Below are positions 1 to 10,468 of a DNA stretch of 64,000 bases, one piece after another. The translations under genes and the position numbers were made by a program. The DNA comes from Beta vulgaris subsp. vulgaris (taxonomy: Eukaryota; Streptophyta; Magnoliopsida; Caryophyllales; Amaranthaceae), in contig NC_079208.1 of assembly GCF_026745355.1 (NCBI RefSeq), positions 23,118,622 through 23,182,621 on the forward strand, given 5' to 3'. Numbering within the stretch: the first letter of the stretch is position 1; each line of letters begins with the position of its first letter. The notes under the pieces were generated by a model. The model had not been told where the DNA came from. It ran no database searches and worked only from the letters and a program-made list of their open reading frames with translations.

Positions 1-1237
1 TGTGCACTATATTGTGATTTGAAAAAATTTATTTAACTCATTGTACTGGATTATTGGGCATTTGTGATTGTGATGTTGTGATGTGATCTCTGACTACCTT
101 GATGATAACGCGCATACTTTGACTGCATAGTTGAAGTAGTTATACTTTGAGGATTCATTGTTGCCTATGGATTTACATCCATATCTAGTCTATTCTAGTG
201 TGTTAGTTCCTCGTTGCATCCTGATCTTGATTTTGGCAATGTACTTATTGATTTCTGGTGACTTTAGACATGTGATGTGATAGAGTTGTTCTTTTGTTTG
301 ATTTTAAGCCTCGGAGTTGATATATGAATTAATTTCCCTCCTAGCCCTACTGAGCCAAATGACTTTTTATTTTGATATCAAGCCACATTACACACCCTGA
401 GCCTTTATAATGATTATTGTCCCAAGCCTGGCTTGGGGAGCATTCGTTAGGTTGATACTATGATGCGTGATTGATTTTTGTGGGTTGGTTGGAATTAATA
501 TCTATGTGATACAAAGAAAATAAAAAAATAAGTGAAAAATGATAGTGAAGAATCCGAAAATCTTTATGATATTCACTCATTATATTTCAAAAAGTGTTGA
601 AAATTATGCGAAAAGAGACAAGTATTGGATGGTTCCAAAGACTTTAGAGTTGGTTATTGTTTTGGTCATGTTGATGTCATGGGAGTTGTTTAGGCCACAC
701 CTAGTCCTATTACTAGTGTTTTTTTTTCCCTTTTCTTGGCTTTTCCGCCACATTCCCTAAATGATTTTCTTTCCTTTATCCGAGCCCCATTACAAACCTG
801 AAAGACCTCTTGAGCAAGTGTTTGATTATTTACTGGATCGATATTGAGTTAATTTGCCAATGTTAAAGAGTAAGTTTGTTATTGGAGTAGATCTGATTAG
901 CATGACGATAAAATACCTTTCTACACACATAAGAGTGTGAGTGAGAAGTGATATTATGGTCGGGTTGGTGAGTGCTGCCACAGAAGTTAGAGGAGTGACA
1001 CCTCGTGAGCACCTTTCCCAAATTTGCCTGTTATGTAAGGCAGTCACATTTAATTATTTGCTTGAGTGATTGGTGGTTATGGTGATCTTAACAAATGAAC
1101 TTGAATTTTGCTTGCTTGAGAGTTTTGAGTATTGAAAATTTTTGAGCTGAATTTCTTATCTGAGGGGCAAAGTAATTATGTTTATCTTCATGTTATGCTT
1201 TGCTTGGGGACAAGAAAAGGTATAGCTTGGGGGACTT
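1..1237 (+). mobile_element. 3' internal region of an LTR retrotransposon (cut by window edge)
   Basis: This stretch lies just upstream of the LTR at 1238-2895 and ends in a purine-rich tract (AGCTTGGGGGACT, about 1224-1236), which is the expected polypurine primer site for plus-strand synthesis. A second tract with the same GCTTGGGGA core occurs at about 1202-1210 and a related TGGCTTGGGGAGC near 429-441. Tracts of this kind before an LTR beginning TGAT are typical of plant Athila/Tat-type Ty3/gypsy elements, so that lineage is inferred. I see no convincing reading frame; the short ORFs present have no recognisable domain. The gag-pol part and 5' LTR would lie left of the window. Confidence 0.6.
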
Positions 1238-2895
1238 TGATGATAAGATTTTCTATAGAGTTTTCCCTCTTATTTACAAGCTAAAATGTGTGTTAATGGT
1301 GCTCTTAGAAGCCATTTTATGCTAACTCTCTCCATCTAGTTGTGGTTTTCTATTTTGTGATAATTTGTAGGTTTTAGGGAACTTTATCCCTACTCTCTGC
1401 TACTCTATGACTATCACAGTGGATTTGAGAGCCTTGAAGGCACTTATGATGAGTTTTGAGGTCCCAAGAATACTATCTGAGGCCATGAACAAAATGATAA
1501 GTGATGAAGACTTGGCGTTTGAAGCCAAGGAATGAAGAAATGAAGCCTCACCAAATCCTATCAGGAGCCTCAAGCCCGATCGAGCAGCCAACCTTCGCAA
1601 AAGTGAGATTTCTTGTGGGCCCGATCAGGTGGTAGCAGCCGAATGCAGTTTGTGGATAAGGCCCGATCAGGAGAGATGGCTCGATGCCATCGGGAGAGAG
1701 TACTTTGAACCTGTGTGCACTGCTGCGAGTTGAAGCTTGCGCTGAACTTCAATGGCCCGACGCTGATAAATCGGGCGAGTGTTGTACGTGGTTCTTGCAA
1801 TGCGATGCACTGAGCTTGAGTGTCCCGCAGGCATCGGGTATGTACGCCCGAGAAAATCGTGCAGATGTTGTGCAAAATGCTTCGAAGAAATCTGATGTAC
1901 TTCGAAGCTTGCGATAAATTGTGTGAGCCTAATCTGATCGGGCGAGTCTGGCTCGATCGGGCGGCGACCTTGAATCCCCATTTTTATATTTTTTGGGTTA
2001 TTTTCGTATTACCTTTCCTTTATGTTTTAGGTTAAGTATAAATACGAAAATCAGAACTTTACTTAGGACCTTTTGTTTACATATTTGTTTAACTTTTGTT
2101 TTCATAGTTTTCTCTAGAGTGATTCGCAAAGCTTAGTTTATTGTTTTTGTCTTTGGATTCAAGATCAAGTCTTTGGATTATTTGCAAGTTCAATATATTT
2201 CTTCAATTTGGTAATATTGTTTATTGCTTTCTCTATTTTTGATTTGATTCATCTCTTAGTTATTTGCAATCATTTCAATAAGTATGAATTTTTATAGTGA
2301 TTTTGTTATTATTTTTATAAACAAGAGTGAGTACTCTTATTTCTAGTGTTGTGGGGATCTATGTATGCAATGAGGGTTTGATATATTAGTCTGATTCCAT
2401 TTTATTTTAATTGTTTCTTGTGGTTGAATCATTCATGCTAGATTTATAAATTAGGCCTGATTTATATCTCTACTATTGCAATACTGAAACTGCTTCGAGA
2501 GGAGAGATACCGTATAGGCTTTAATCATTATGCAGAGTGATAGATCCTTGACCATGCAAGAGTGGCTAAGTGATTTTTAAGGGAGGTAATGTTTGAGAGA
2601 AATTACATATGTCCTAGATAAATTGACTTATTAGGTAGTTGTTATTCGTCCCTGATTTCCCGAATTGTGATCCCTAGCCCTAGTTCTTTAATTATTGATT
2701 TATTCTCTCATATTTAATTGTGTTATTTGCTTAGTTCAGTAAAATAATTGTTTTCTTCTGATTTAGTTAGTATAATATTAGAGTTCAAATACAACAGTAT
2801 AAGTATCTCCATGTAGATTCTATCATGACCTCCTTGAATACTAGTTAGTGGACCTGAGGTTATTTTTCATTAGGTGATACGACTTTAGCCTATCA
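1238..2895 (+). mobile_element. 3' LTR of the leftmost retrotransposon
   Basis: The segment starts TGATGATAAG directly after the polypurine tract and ends CCTATCA, so it has the inverted terminal bases TGAT/ATCA expected of an LTR. It contains a TATAAATA box at 2037-2044, about 800 bases in. Between 1570 and 1960 it carries repeated CCCGATC/GATCGGG motifs in both orientations. The partner LTR is outside the window, so the target-site duplication cannot be checked. It appears to have inserted into the left LTR of the element that continues at 2896. Confidence 0.65.
2037..2044 (+). promoter_or_regulatory. TATA box of the 3' LTR
   Basis: TATAAATA sits inside the LTR in the expected position for the U3/R promoter. 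The downstream AT-rich leader is compatible with transcription to the right, out of the element. No experimental signal can be inferred. Confidence 0.45.
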
Positions 2896-4024
2896 GTAAC
2901 ATCTATTTTATTATGGAAGAAGTATTAAGGATCCACACATACAAGCAACTTGAAATTAAAGGTGCCTAAGATCTTGGCTATCCCACATCGGAAGTTGAGG
3001 AGAACGTAATCTTCTTTTTTTATATAGAGGTGGACGCCTGAACGTAGTAGAGGCCTTTTGGGTAGGACTTCGGTTCTGCACCAAAATAAATTCTTACGGG
3101 CTAGGCCCAAAGGTACAAATATCTACTAGCGGGTACCTGAACACCTAGGAGTGTTACAGATGGTATTATAGCTAGGGCCCATGTCGGTGTCTTGTAGTGC
3201 CTACATGAATGCAAACTCTTTAAAGGAGGGGATAAGGTGCCTATGATCTTGACTATCCTCCATAGAAAGTTGAGGAGAATGGAGACTTCTTTATATAGAG
3301 GTAGACACTACAACCTACTAGTGACCTTTTGGGTAGGACTTCGGTTGTGCACCAAAACAAATCCTTGCGAGCTAGGCCCAAATTAGAGAGGACAATATCT
3401 ACTAGTGGACTCCTGAACACCTAGGAGTGTTACTAGGCCAAGAGGGAGAGATAGTTTAAACTTGAGAAAAAAATGTATTTCCCAAATCTATTGTGAAGAA
3501 TATGAGGAGTAGAGACCCCTATTTATACTAATTAGATAGGTAGACTGGTAGTAAGACTAGCAAACTAAAAGACGGGTTTGAGGGAAAAGATAAACAAAGC
3601 TAGCTAAGATCTAACTAATTTGTACGATCATCCAACTTAGACTGTCGAAAATATAAATTACCCCATAATACATAATTCTAGAAGGTTAATTAATTTAAGA
3701 AGATAAATTAAAGAAAAACATATACAAGTTTGGTAAACTTAGTTCAGTGTCGTGAGCTCTTGGCAGCAACGATTTTTTTTTTTGTAAACCTTTGTAAAAC
3801 TCTTTAAATTGTTTTTTTTAAAAGTTTTTAAAGTTTATCAGCTAAGGCACAATTCTTACATGGGCTAAACTTTATTTTTAATACCCAAAATCTTTCAAGA
3901 AAAAACCTCTTTTAAAAGCTTTTTAAATACATAAAAGATTTTTTCAAAAAATAATTGTATTTTTAAAAACTAAAACGTTTCTAAAATTATGAATATTAAC
4001 TTACTGAAAATACGGAGTACTATA
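2896..4024 (-). mobile_element. Left (3') LTR of a minus-strand LTR element, truncated and interrupted
   Basis: Bases 3434-4024 align closely with 11850-12402 (shared landmarks: TAGGCCAAG, GAGACCCCTATTTATA, GAGCTCTTGGCAGCAACG). Bases about 2925-2958 align with 11793-11830 (ATTAAGGA, ACACATAC, CTTG, AATTAA). This is therefore the second copy of the LTR at 6743-12402. Its outer end is missing because the retrotransposon ending at 2895 lies there, and a TRIM sits at 2959-3433. About 28 bases present in the right LTR (11831-11858) are absent where the TRIM sits, so that insertion was accompanied by a small deletion. Confidence 0.7.
2959..3433 (+). mobile_element. TRIM-like miniature LTR retrotransposon
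   Basis: Two direct repeats of about 200 bases, 2959-3158 and 3234-3433, share AAGGTGCCTA, GGGTAGGACTTCGGTT, GCTAGGCCCAAA and GAACACCTAGGAGTGTTAC. Two bases after the first repeat is TGGTATTATAGC (3161-3172), a slightly decayed initiator-methionine-tRNA primer-binding site (consensus TGGTATCAGAGC). Just before the second repeat is a purine tract AAAGGAGGGGA (about 3222-3232). LTR, primer site, a roughly 75-base internal region, purine tract and LTR in under 500 bases is TRIM architecture. No coding capacity is present. A clean target-site duplication is not visible. Confidence 0.8.
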
Positions 4025-6742
4025 AACTACCCCAAAGAAGTTTCATCCTCGAAACTTGAAGCAAACAAGTAAGAAATAAGACAAATAGTTCACATATATT
4101 GTAAACTTCCTATAAAAGTAAGTTGACTCACATAATAACTCATAAATTTTTTTAAGTCAGAAGTATGTCAAAAATAGAATTGTAAGTCAAACGCGCGAAA
4201 CTCTATCGCATTCTATCTCCCTCAAAAGAAGTTATGCCTCCGTAACTCGGCTAGCCCTAAAACGTGACTTAAAATTATTCACCAACTTTATAATACAAAC
4301 AATATAAGAATCATTAGTTGAAATAGAATAACAAAATCACTAAATAAATTATACTTTCAGAAATATCTTTTGAGCATTGAGAATTAATCTCTTTTTCAAG
4401 GTATTAATAATAGAAGTATTTTCCTTCAATAATATATCAACATCACATATAAATTATTTAAATATGTAGAAAAAGGATAGTTTATGTCAAGCTGATAAGT
4501 TTATAAAATTTGAGTAGGAAAATTTTTCAGATTCTAAAATAATGAAGAATTACAGATTGATACTAAAGGCAAGAGTAATAGGTAAAAGACTAGAGGTGAA
4601 TGCTAATATATTGTGAAAAAGATATAATATAGTGAGAACAAAAGAACTTAATAGAACCTTTTGTAAGTTTTACTCAAAAATACAATATTCAAATATGCTT
4701 TTTTCTTTTAATTAAAAAATGCCTTCACTACCTCATTCAGCGGCTTCACATAACTCACCATGGTCTAATAATCAGTATCATCAACATAACCCTTGATCAT
4801 AGTGTATCATAAATTAAATCAAATCAAATCAAATCAAATCTATTCATCATTTATAAGCAAAACTTATTAGTATATATACTAACACAACATATACTTGAAG
4901 AAAATAGTATTTATCTTACTTACGTCCTCAAAACTAGAAGTACTCCTTGAAATTTATCTTCAAATTTTCCTTGAACAACCATAATCAATATTTTCTCAAG
5001 ATAGACAGTAGTCAACTAGGACTTGAGATAAAAATAAACAATCTTCTCTGAAATTCATAATAGTCTTCATTTCAATAAAACAAAATACAACTATTCTTTC
5101 CAAAATCAATTACCTTGATTGACTAGTTAAGCTCTCGATTTTTTTCCCAAAGTATATTTATTTCATTATTAGAGTCACTTAACTCCTTTATTAATTGAGA
5201 TACCCAATCCTTATAAATCACTCCAACTTTCTTCTTGCCAAAAACAACAACTATTATTGTGACCACACTATTATTCAATCAAGCGTTTAAGATGATATCA
5301 AAAAATTATACTCCTCTTATTACTCAATAGTCCACAAAAATAAACTTAGCATACATTTTAAATAGTTCTAGTACTTAATTCCACCTTTTTAAACAAAAGG
5401 ATATAATGGAACCTACTAAAATTTCAAATATGGTCCTGCTTCGAACTTCTATGTTTAACTATAACAATGATAACTCCCTTAATGATATTTGGGGTTCAGC
5501 ATAGAGTAATATTCCTTTATTGAATCAAACTTCAAATATGGTATCTCATATACCTATAAGGTCTTCATAATATTCCTTAATTTGCCACCTTTTAAAGGTT
5601 ATAACTATATCATAGTCAAAATGGTGTTGGCTATATCCATAAGCATAATATATAACTTTTCAAAATCAAGAAAATTCGTCCAAATTAGTATAAGCCATTG
5701 ATCTCCTACTTCTTCTTTCCACAAATCACAAATGTTCTTTCCTTACTGATCATGTCACTTAAAAGCTCATCCAACTGCATAAGCATTCAAGTGACTAATT
5801 TCACAATTCTTAGCACATAACATAAGTATTGTCTTCTTCATTCCTATTAAAAAAGAACATAACTATTAAACTTCTTTACTTCAAAGGAATAAACTAGAAC
5901 AATCTTCATCTCTAATGAATTTAAAAATAGTCAACTATGCTTATTTTATACTCATAGGTTCGCCTAATACTTATAAATCAACAAAATAAAAATGCATACT
6001 TTATAAATTTCATATAAATCACTTTGCATGAATTGGATAATGCATACATGTCACATAAGACGTTAAATAACCAAATTCATCTCATAGATAATATCCGTGT
6101 GAAAAAAAATTGGCATAACAAATAGAAATATCACTACTTGTAAGTAGCTGAAAATTGGCATGAAATAAACTCTTTCCGTTGCTTATGAAAATACAAATAT
6201 TTTCAAATTAACTTGACAATATGCAGCACTTCCTTTAAATATACTCATAATAATTATATTTCTAATATAACAATAAATAACTAAACAATTCATGAATATA
6301 AAAAACATCAAAACATCATTAAAAAAAAGTTTCAGCTTTATATTTCGAAAAGATATATCTAAGTCTCTAAGTAAAGACAAAATAGTCATAATGAAAATAA
6401 AATTTTAATAGTAGTTTGAAAGGAATCGGAATTTCAAAAAGCATTTTTCTTTTAATTTTTTAAAATACATATATTTATATGACCAAAAGAGTTATTTATT
6501 TAAGTACTAGATTCATAGTGTATGAATAATTAATCAATTGAGTTCGAAGGAAAGAAAGGTGCGGTACAAACGACCAACTTAAGTACCAAGTCTTTCCTAG
6601 CCAGAAACATTCTCAAATTAATATTCCGTGTACTTCTTCTGTTCTTCATATTATAAATCATATATGCCCTTTCGAAATCCACCTGTACACTCTAATCGAC
6701 TATTTATTTTATTTTTAGAAACCTGGCAAACTGATACCACTT
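4025..6742 (-). mobile_element. Non-coding internal region of the minus-strand LTR element
   Basis: This 2.7-kb AT-rich interval lies between the two LTR copies and has no ORF longer than about 70 codons on either strand. At its left edge the minus strand reads TTTCGAGGATGAAACTTC then TTTGGGGTAG. This resembles the end of pol plus the polypurine tract in Tekay-type chromoviruses, an assignment made from memory and not proven. A similar motif (CGGAGGCATAACTTCTTTTG on the minus strand) recurs near 4225-4250. An AAATC microsatellite of a few units lies at 4816-4840. The element is either a non-autonomous derivative or an autonomous one decayed past recognition. Confidence 0.55.
6731..6739 (-). 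other. Primer-binding site of the minus-strand LTR element
   Basis: Read on the minus strand this is TGGTATCAG, the start of the initiator-methionine-tRNA complement, three bases inside the LTR boundary at 6743. It fixes the orientation: the right LTR is the 5' LTR. Confidence 0.7.
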
Positions 6743-7773
6743 TGTAACACCCCCAAGTCTCTTTCTTTCTAGAAAACTTACTTTAATATAAAACTCTTGA
6801 GAAATTTAAGAGTATAACCACCACATGATAACATTAAAAGATTTAATACTAACTACCAACTGAACTTTAAATTGATGCAGCAGAATAACTGAAATAATTT
6901 CTTTTTATTTATATGAACTTTATTGTTGAACTTTGACAATGGAAAATAGGAAATAAAATAAAAACTAACTAAACTAATTATTATTCCTCACTAGTTCCCT
7001 CATGTGAAGTATGCATCATACCAACATGTAAATTTTGCTCACCAAAATAGGGTCATTACAAGGACAAAGCCATGAAACAAAATAAACAAAAATAAATGCG
7101 TCTCAGACTCAGTAAGAATACTAAGTACATATATATGAAGAATATTAAACACTTTACTAAATTAAACCTTCAAAGTATTTAAGTTTTAATAAAAATTTCT
7201 TGAATACTTGTAATACTTATATAATATAAAGTGTTTAACAAAATAAATCATTTTTCCTTGCATATGTACCTTTCCTAAAATGTGCTTACACCCCAAGTTT
7301 AGTATTCCTTAACGAGTCTATGACGAGAGGTTACTACCTTGTCTACGTGACTTACTACAAGAAGTACATGGGTAAATATTTAAATAATATGATATTTATC
7401 GTTCTTCCTAATAAAAAACAAGCCTTTGCATGAGTAAATAATAGTAGCTACCGTTCTTAGAAACACTAGTAGAATAATTACTTATTGCTGTAGCTGAATT
7501 GTTGCGGTCTTACCCATATGCAACAATAAACAACGTTAAAAGAAAAGGAAAATTCGAAAATCAACCAATTGTTGCAGTTTTTAGTAGAAACCGCAACAAT
7601 AGATATCAAATGTAATTTTTCAAAATTATTTGACTAGTTTGACCAGAGCTATTACTACAATTCTCACGCAAAATCATAGCAATAGATTAAAATATATACT
7701 TATTTATCTATTATTGGGGTTTTTTTTTAAAGAATCACAACAATATGTCCTTGGTATGTATTAAAGGTTGTTA

Positions 7774-8188
7774 AAGCACCATTAGTCATGAGTGAATAAA
7801 GATCAAGTTGATGATTGAGAAAAAAAGGATCTTAATCACAATTGAAAAAAAGATCATGAGGTGAATGGGAGTGATTGGGGGAAAAAAATGGGTTTGGGTG
7901 AGTGAAATGATGATCAGGCGTGGGAGTGGGACCCACTGCCTGATCTGACGAAAATTAATTTTTTTGGCTTTCCCCCAACCAAAATGACGCGTTTTGGCTT
8001 TGGGAAAGCCAAAAAAAATTGACTTTAGTCAGATTTCTGACGTGTGTGTCAGATTTTCTGACGCGTGCGTCAGAATTTGACACTTGACAAATTCTGACTG
8101 GTGAGAGAAATAATACAATTCTAAATATTAAAAATGCAATATCTTAAAAAATACAAAGCGAAAAAAAAAGTCAAATTCCGTGGTGCTC
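7774..8188. mobile_element. Tourist-like MITE inserted in the MULE transposase gene
   Basis: TTA occurs at 7771-7773 and 8189-8191, flanking a 415-bp segment whose ends are AAGCACCATT on the left and, complemented, GAGCACCACG on the right. Short RAGCACCA inverted ends and a TTA target duplication suggest the PIF/Harbinger (Tourist) group. The body holds repeated TCTGACG/CGTCAGA motifs (7945-8075). The right boundary coincides with the point where the transposase reading frame loses similarity to its family. The inverted ends are only about eight bases long, so this is a moderate call. Confidence 0.5.
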
Positions 8189-9837
8189 TTAGCCATGATC
8201 CAGAACTGCTTCATATACTCTAAACCACCACCAAACACCCCTCTGAAGTTACAGTACACATGCCTTGCACATACCCTAGTCTCAGCTTGGGGAAACACAT
8301 CTGACACAACTCTCAATAAACCCTTCTGCTGATTAGACATGAACGTGTAACCATCACCTTCATTTGATCTCAAATCCTCCCCTAAAAGTGTCAAAAACCA
8401 TGTCCAACTAGAAGTAGATTCAACCTCTACTACTGCCCATGCAATTGGGAACATTTGGTTGTTGCCATATCTTCCAACAACAACTAAAAGTTGTCCACCA
8501 TAAGGTCCTTTTAAGAAACATCCATCAAGAGATATAAAAGGCCTACATCCAGCTAAGAACCCCTTTTTCAGTGCCTCAAAACAAATGTACATTCTTTCAA
8601 AAACATTTCCATCAATCTTAATTATGACTGTATTTGCTGGGTTACTTCTTTTTATATCTGCAGCATACCTTGGCAGCAAGGTATATTGCTCCATATACTC
8701 CCCTACAATCAAACTTTGTCCCCTCCTCCTAGCTTTGTATGCTACAACTCTGCTCACCTTAATCCCCCACTCTAGCCAGACTGTCTCTATTATATCTTGT
8801 AGCCTCATGTAAGGATTTATTTTGAACTTGCTCTTGTCATTTTTAGCAATCCAAGAACCAAGGTTTTCACCATAAAGTTTCTCTTCCACTTCTCCAATGA
8901 AGCCCAAATTCTCCAAGGACATCCTTTCTCCTTGTTGATGCATCTATCCCCTACCCTGTTGGGGTCATTCTTACTGAATGGTAGTTCTCTCCCAATCTCA
9001 ATTGAGTAGTCAACTAATGCTTTTCTGAAAGTCTTTGCATTTTCAAATTGTTGACCTACAAAAAACTTACAGTCAACTCCAACATCCCCTCCATCTACCC
9101 CTTTGCTCCAACTGGGTGTCTTTTTGTTTGAAGGTGCAGCTTCTAAGTACCCATACTCCTCATCTTCATCTTCACTAGGGTTGTCAAGATCACTATCCCC
9201 TTCAGAGTCACCTCCAAACAAATTCTCACATAAGCCCTTACTTGCAGATACTCTCTTTAACATCTCTATTTCTTCCTCATAAGACTGTTGTTTTTTGTTG
9301 TCATCACTCACTTTGGTCCTAGTACTAACAAATTCATCGTCATCCTCATCTGTGCCTTGTGTATCATAGTCTATATCTACATGGGTATCATGTCTAGTAT
9401 GGCCAGTATTTTCAGGGACCAATGCCTCATCTCCATCACACAACAATTGCACTAAGGACCCTTCACCACACTGACTTGACCCAACTCCACTCCATCCATT
9501 ACCCACCCCAAATGACCTAACTATTGCATGTTCTGTGTACACATGTACAAGCTTGTATTGTAAAAGCAGTGCTAAATGGATCAAATAATTGCTTAGCATA
9601 GCCCAAGAACCTAATACCAGTACTAAAGTCTTTCCCAGGATCAACAAAATGAAGCTTAATGATGTTATTGTAACCCAAGTTGTCTATGATTTGTTTTACA
9701 TATGAAGCATCAATATTATCAGGTAAGTTTTCAAACACACTTACTTGACCACCATCGTATCTAATGTCACCATTAACAAACCATTCTCCACCATGGTGCA
9801 CAATAATGCAAGGTTTTAGTTTCATAGAATCTGTCAT
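8189..9837 (-). pseudogene. MuDR/MULE-family transposase, frameshifted and C-terminally truncated
   Basis: The gene starts at the methionine at 9837. The N-terminal part has the plant MuDR N-domain pattern (HHGGEWFVNG, RYDGG, LGYNN). A frameshift near 9560 moves it into the frame 9647-8817, which holds an acidic linker (EDEDEEYGYLE) and the MuDR DNA-binding domain (FVGQQFENAKTFRKALVDYS, KGCPWRIWASL). A second shift near 8880 leads into the catalytic domain (CRPFISLDGCFLKG, PIAWAVVEVE, SWTWFL). The first catalytic Asp of SLDG is present. The family motif SDRQKG reads SNQQKG, so the second Asp is lost. The frame ends at the MITE at 8188, and the usual C-terminal 250 or so residues with the zinc knuckle are missing. 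It should be inactive. Confidence 0.85.
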
Positions 9838-10081
9838 ACAAACATTTATATACTAAAGTAAGTGCAAGGAATGGTGAAACAATGATATTGTAGAATCCAT
9901 ATATACCATTCATATATAGTTAAAGAGTAAAGAGTACATAACATTCATTCATACAAAATTTGGCAAGCTCCAACCAATTACATAGCAACATACTTAAGTT
10001 TTTTGGAGCCTCCATTCATATAAACCACAAAAATAAATCTATCATAGTAGTGACAACCACCCTACATAAAGCCAGTGGCTG

Positions 10082-10468
10082 TCACATTCTACCCTTCCTA
10101 CAGCTATGACAGAGGCAAAAGAATCTAAAACCCACCCAAAAAAAGCACCACAATCTAACTTTCTTCCTCTTCAACCCTCCTTGCAATAGGAGGAACCCAT
10201 CAAAGTACACTATCATGTCCTTGTTGAGCCAAGTATAGAAATCCCTCCCATTGTTGTAGACTATATCATCCATTATCCACTTCTCAATGTGCCTACGATC
10301 ACTAAGCCAGAAACTACTACCATAAGTTCTGAGTCGCCACCACAGCCTCCATTTTTTACAGGTTCGCTCAATCTTGATATGATCCTCACACCTTAGCCTA
10401 CTGAATATGTGGGTCACTAGGACGTCTTGGTGCGAACATAAAGGGCGTGCATAGCGTAAAGCTTCCAT
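10082..10468 (-). CDS. Small ORF upstream of the MULE transposase, possibly GRF-zinc-finger-like
   Basis: An ORF of 128 codons lies in the same orientation and about 245 bases upstream of the transposase start. I do not recognise it with confidence. The stretch YGSSFWLSD followed by NNGRDFYTWLNKDM is faintly like the end of a GRF-type zinc finger (YGRRFWGC, then FFQWLDKDM), a domain common in plant transposon-associated proteins. The expected Cys after the Phe-Trp is Ser here, so zinc binding would be lost. It is followed by a basic stretch (GGLKRKKVR) and an aromatic/Cys-rich tail. It may be a decayed accessory gene of element 1 or a captured fragment. Confidence 0.3.
   Translation of the reverse strand: MEALRYARPLCSHQDVLVTHIFSRLRCEDHIKIERTCKKWRLWWRLRTYGSSFWLSDRRHIEKWIMDDIVYNNGRDFYTWLNKDMIVYFDGFLLLQGGLKRKKVRLWCFFWVGFRFFCLCHSCRKGRM

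Noticed and set aside
1570..1981. Overlapping ORFs of 100 codons on both strands in the first LTR
   Set aside because: They arise from a GC-richer, stop-poor part of the LTR promoter and match no protein family I know.
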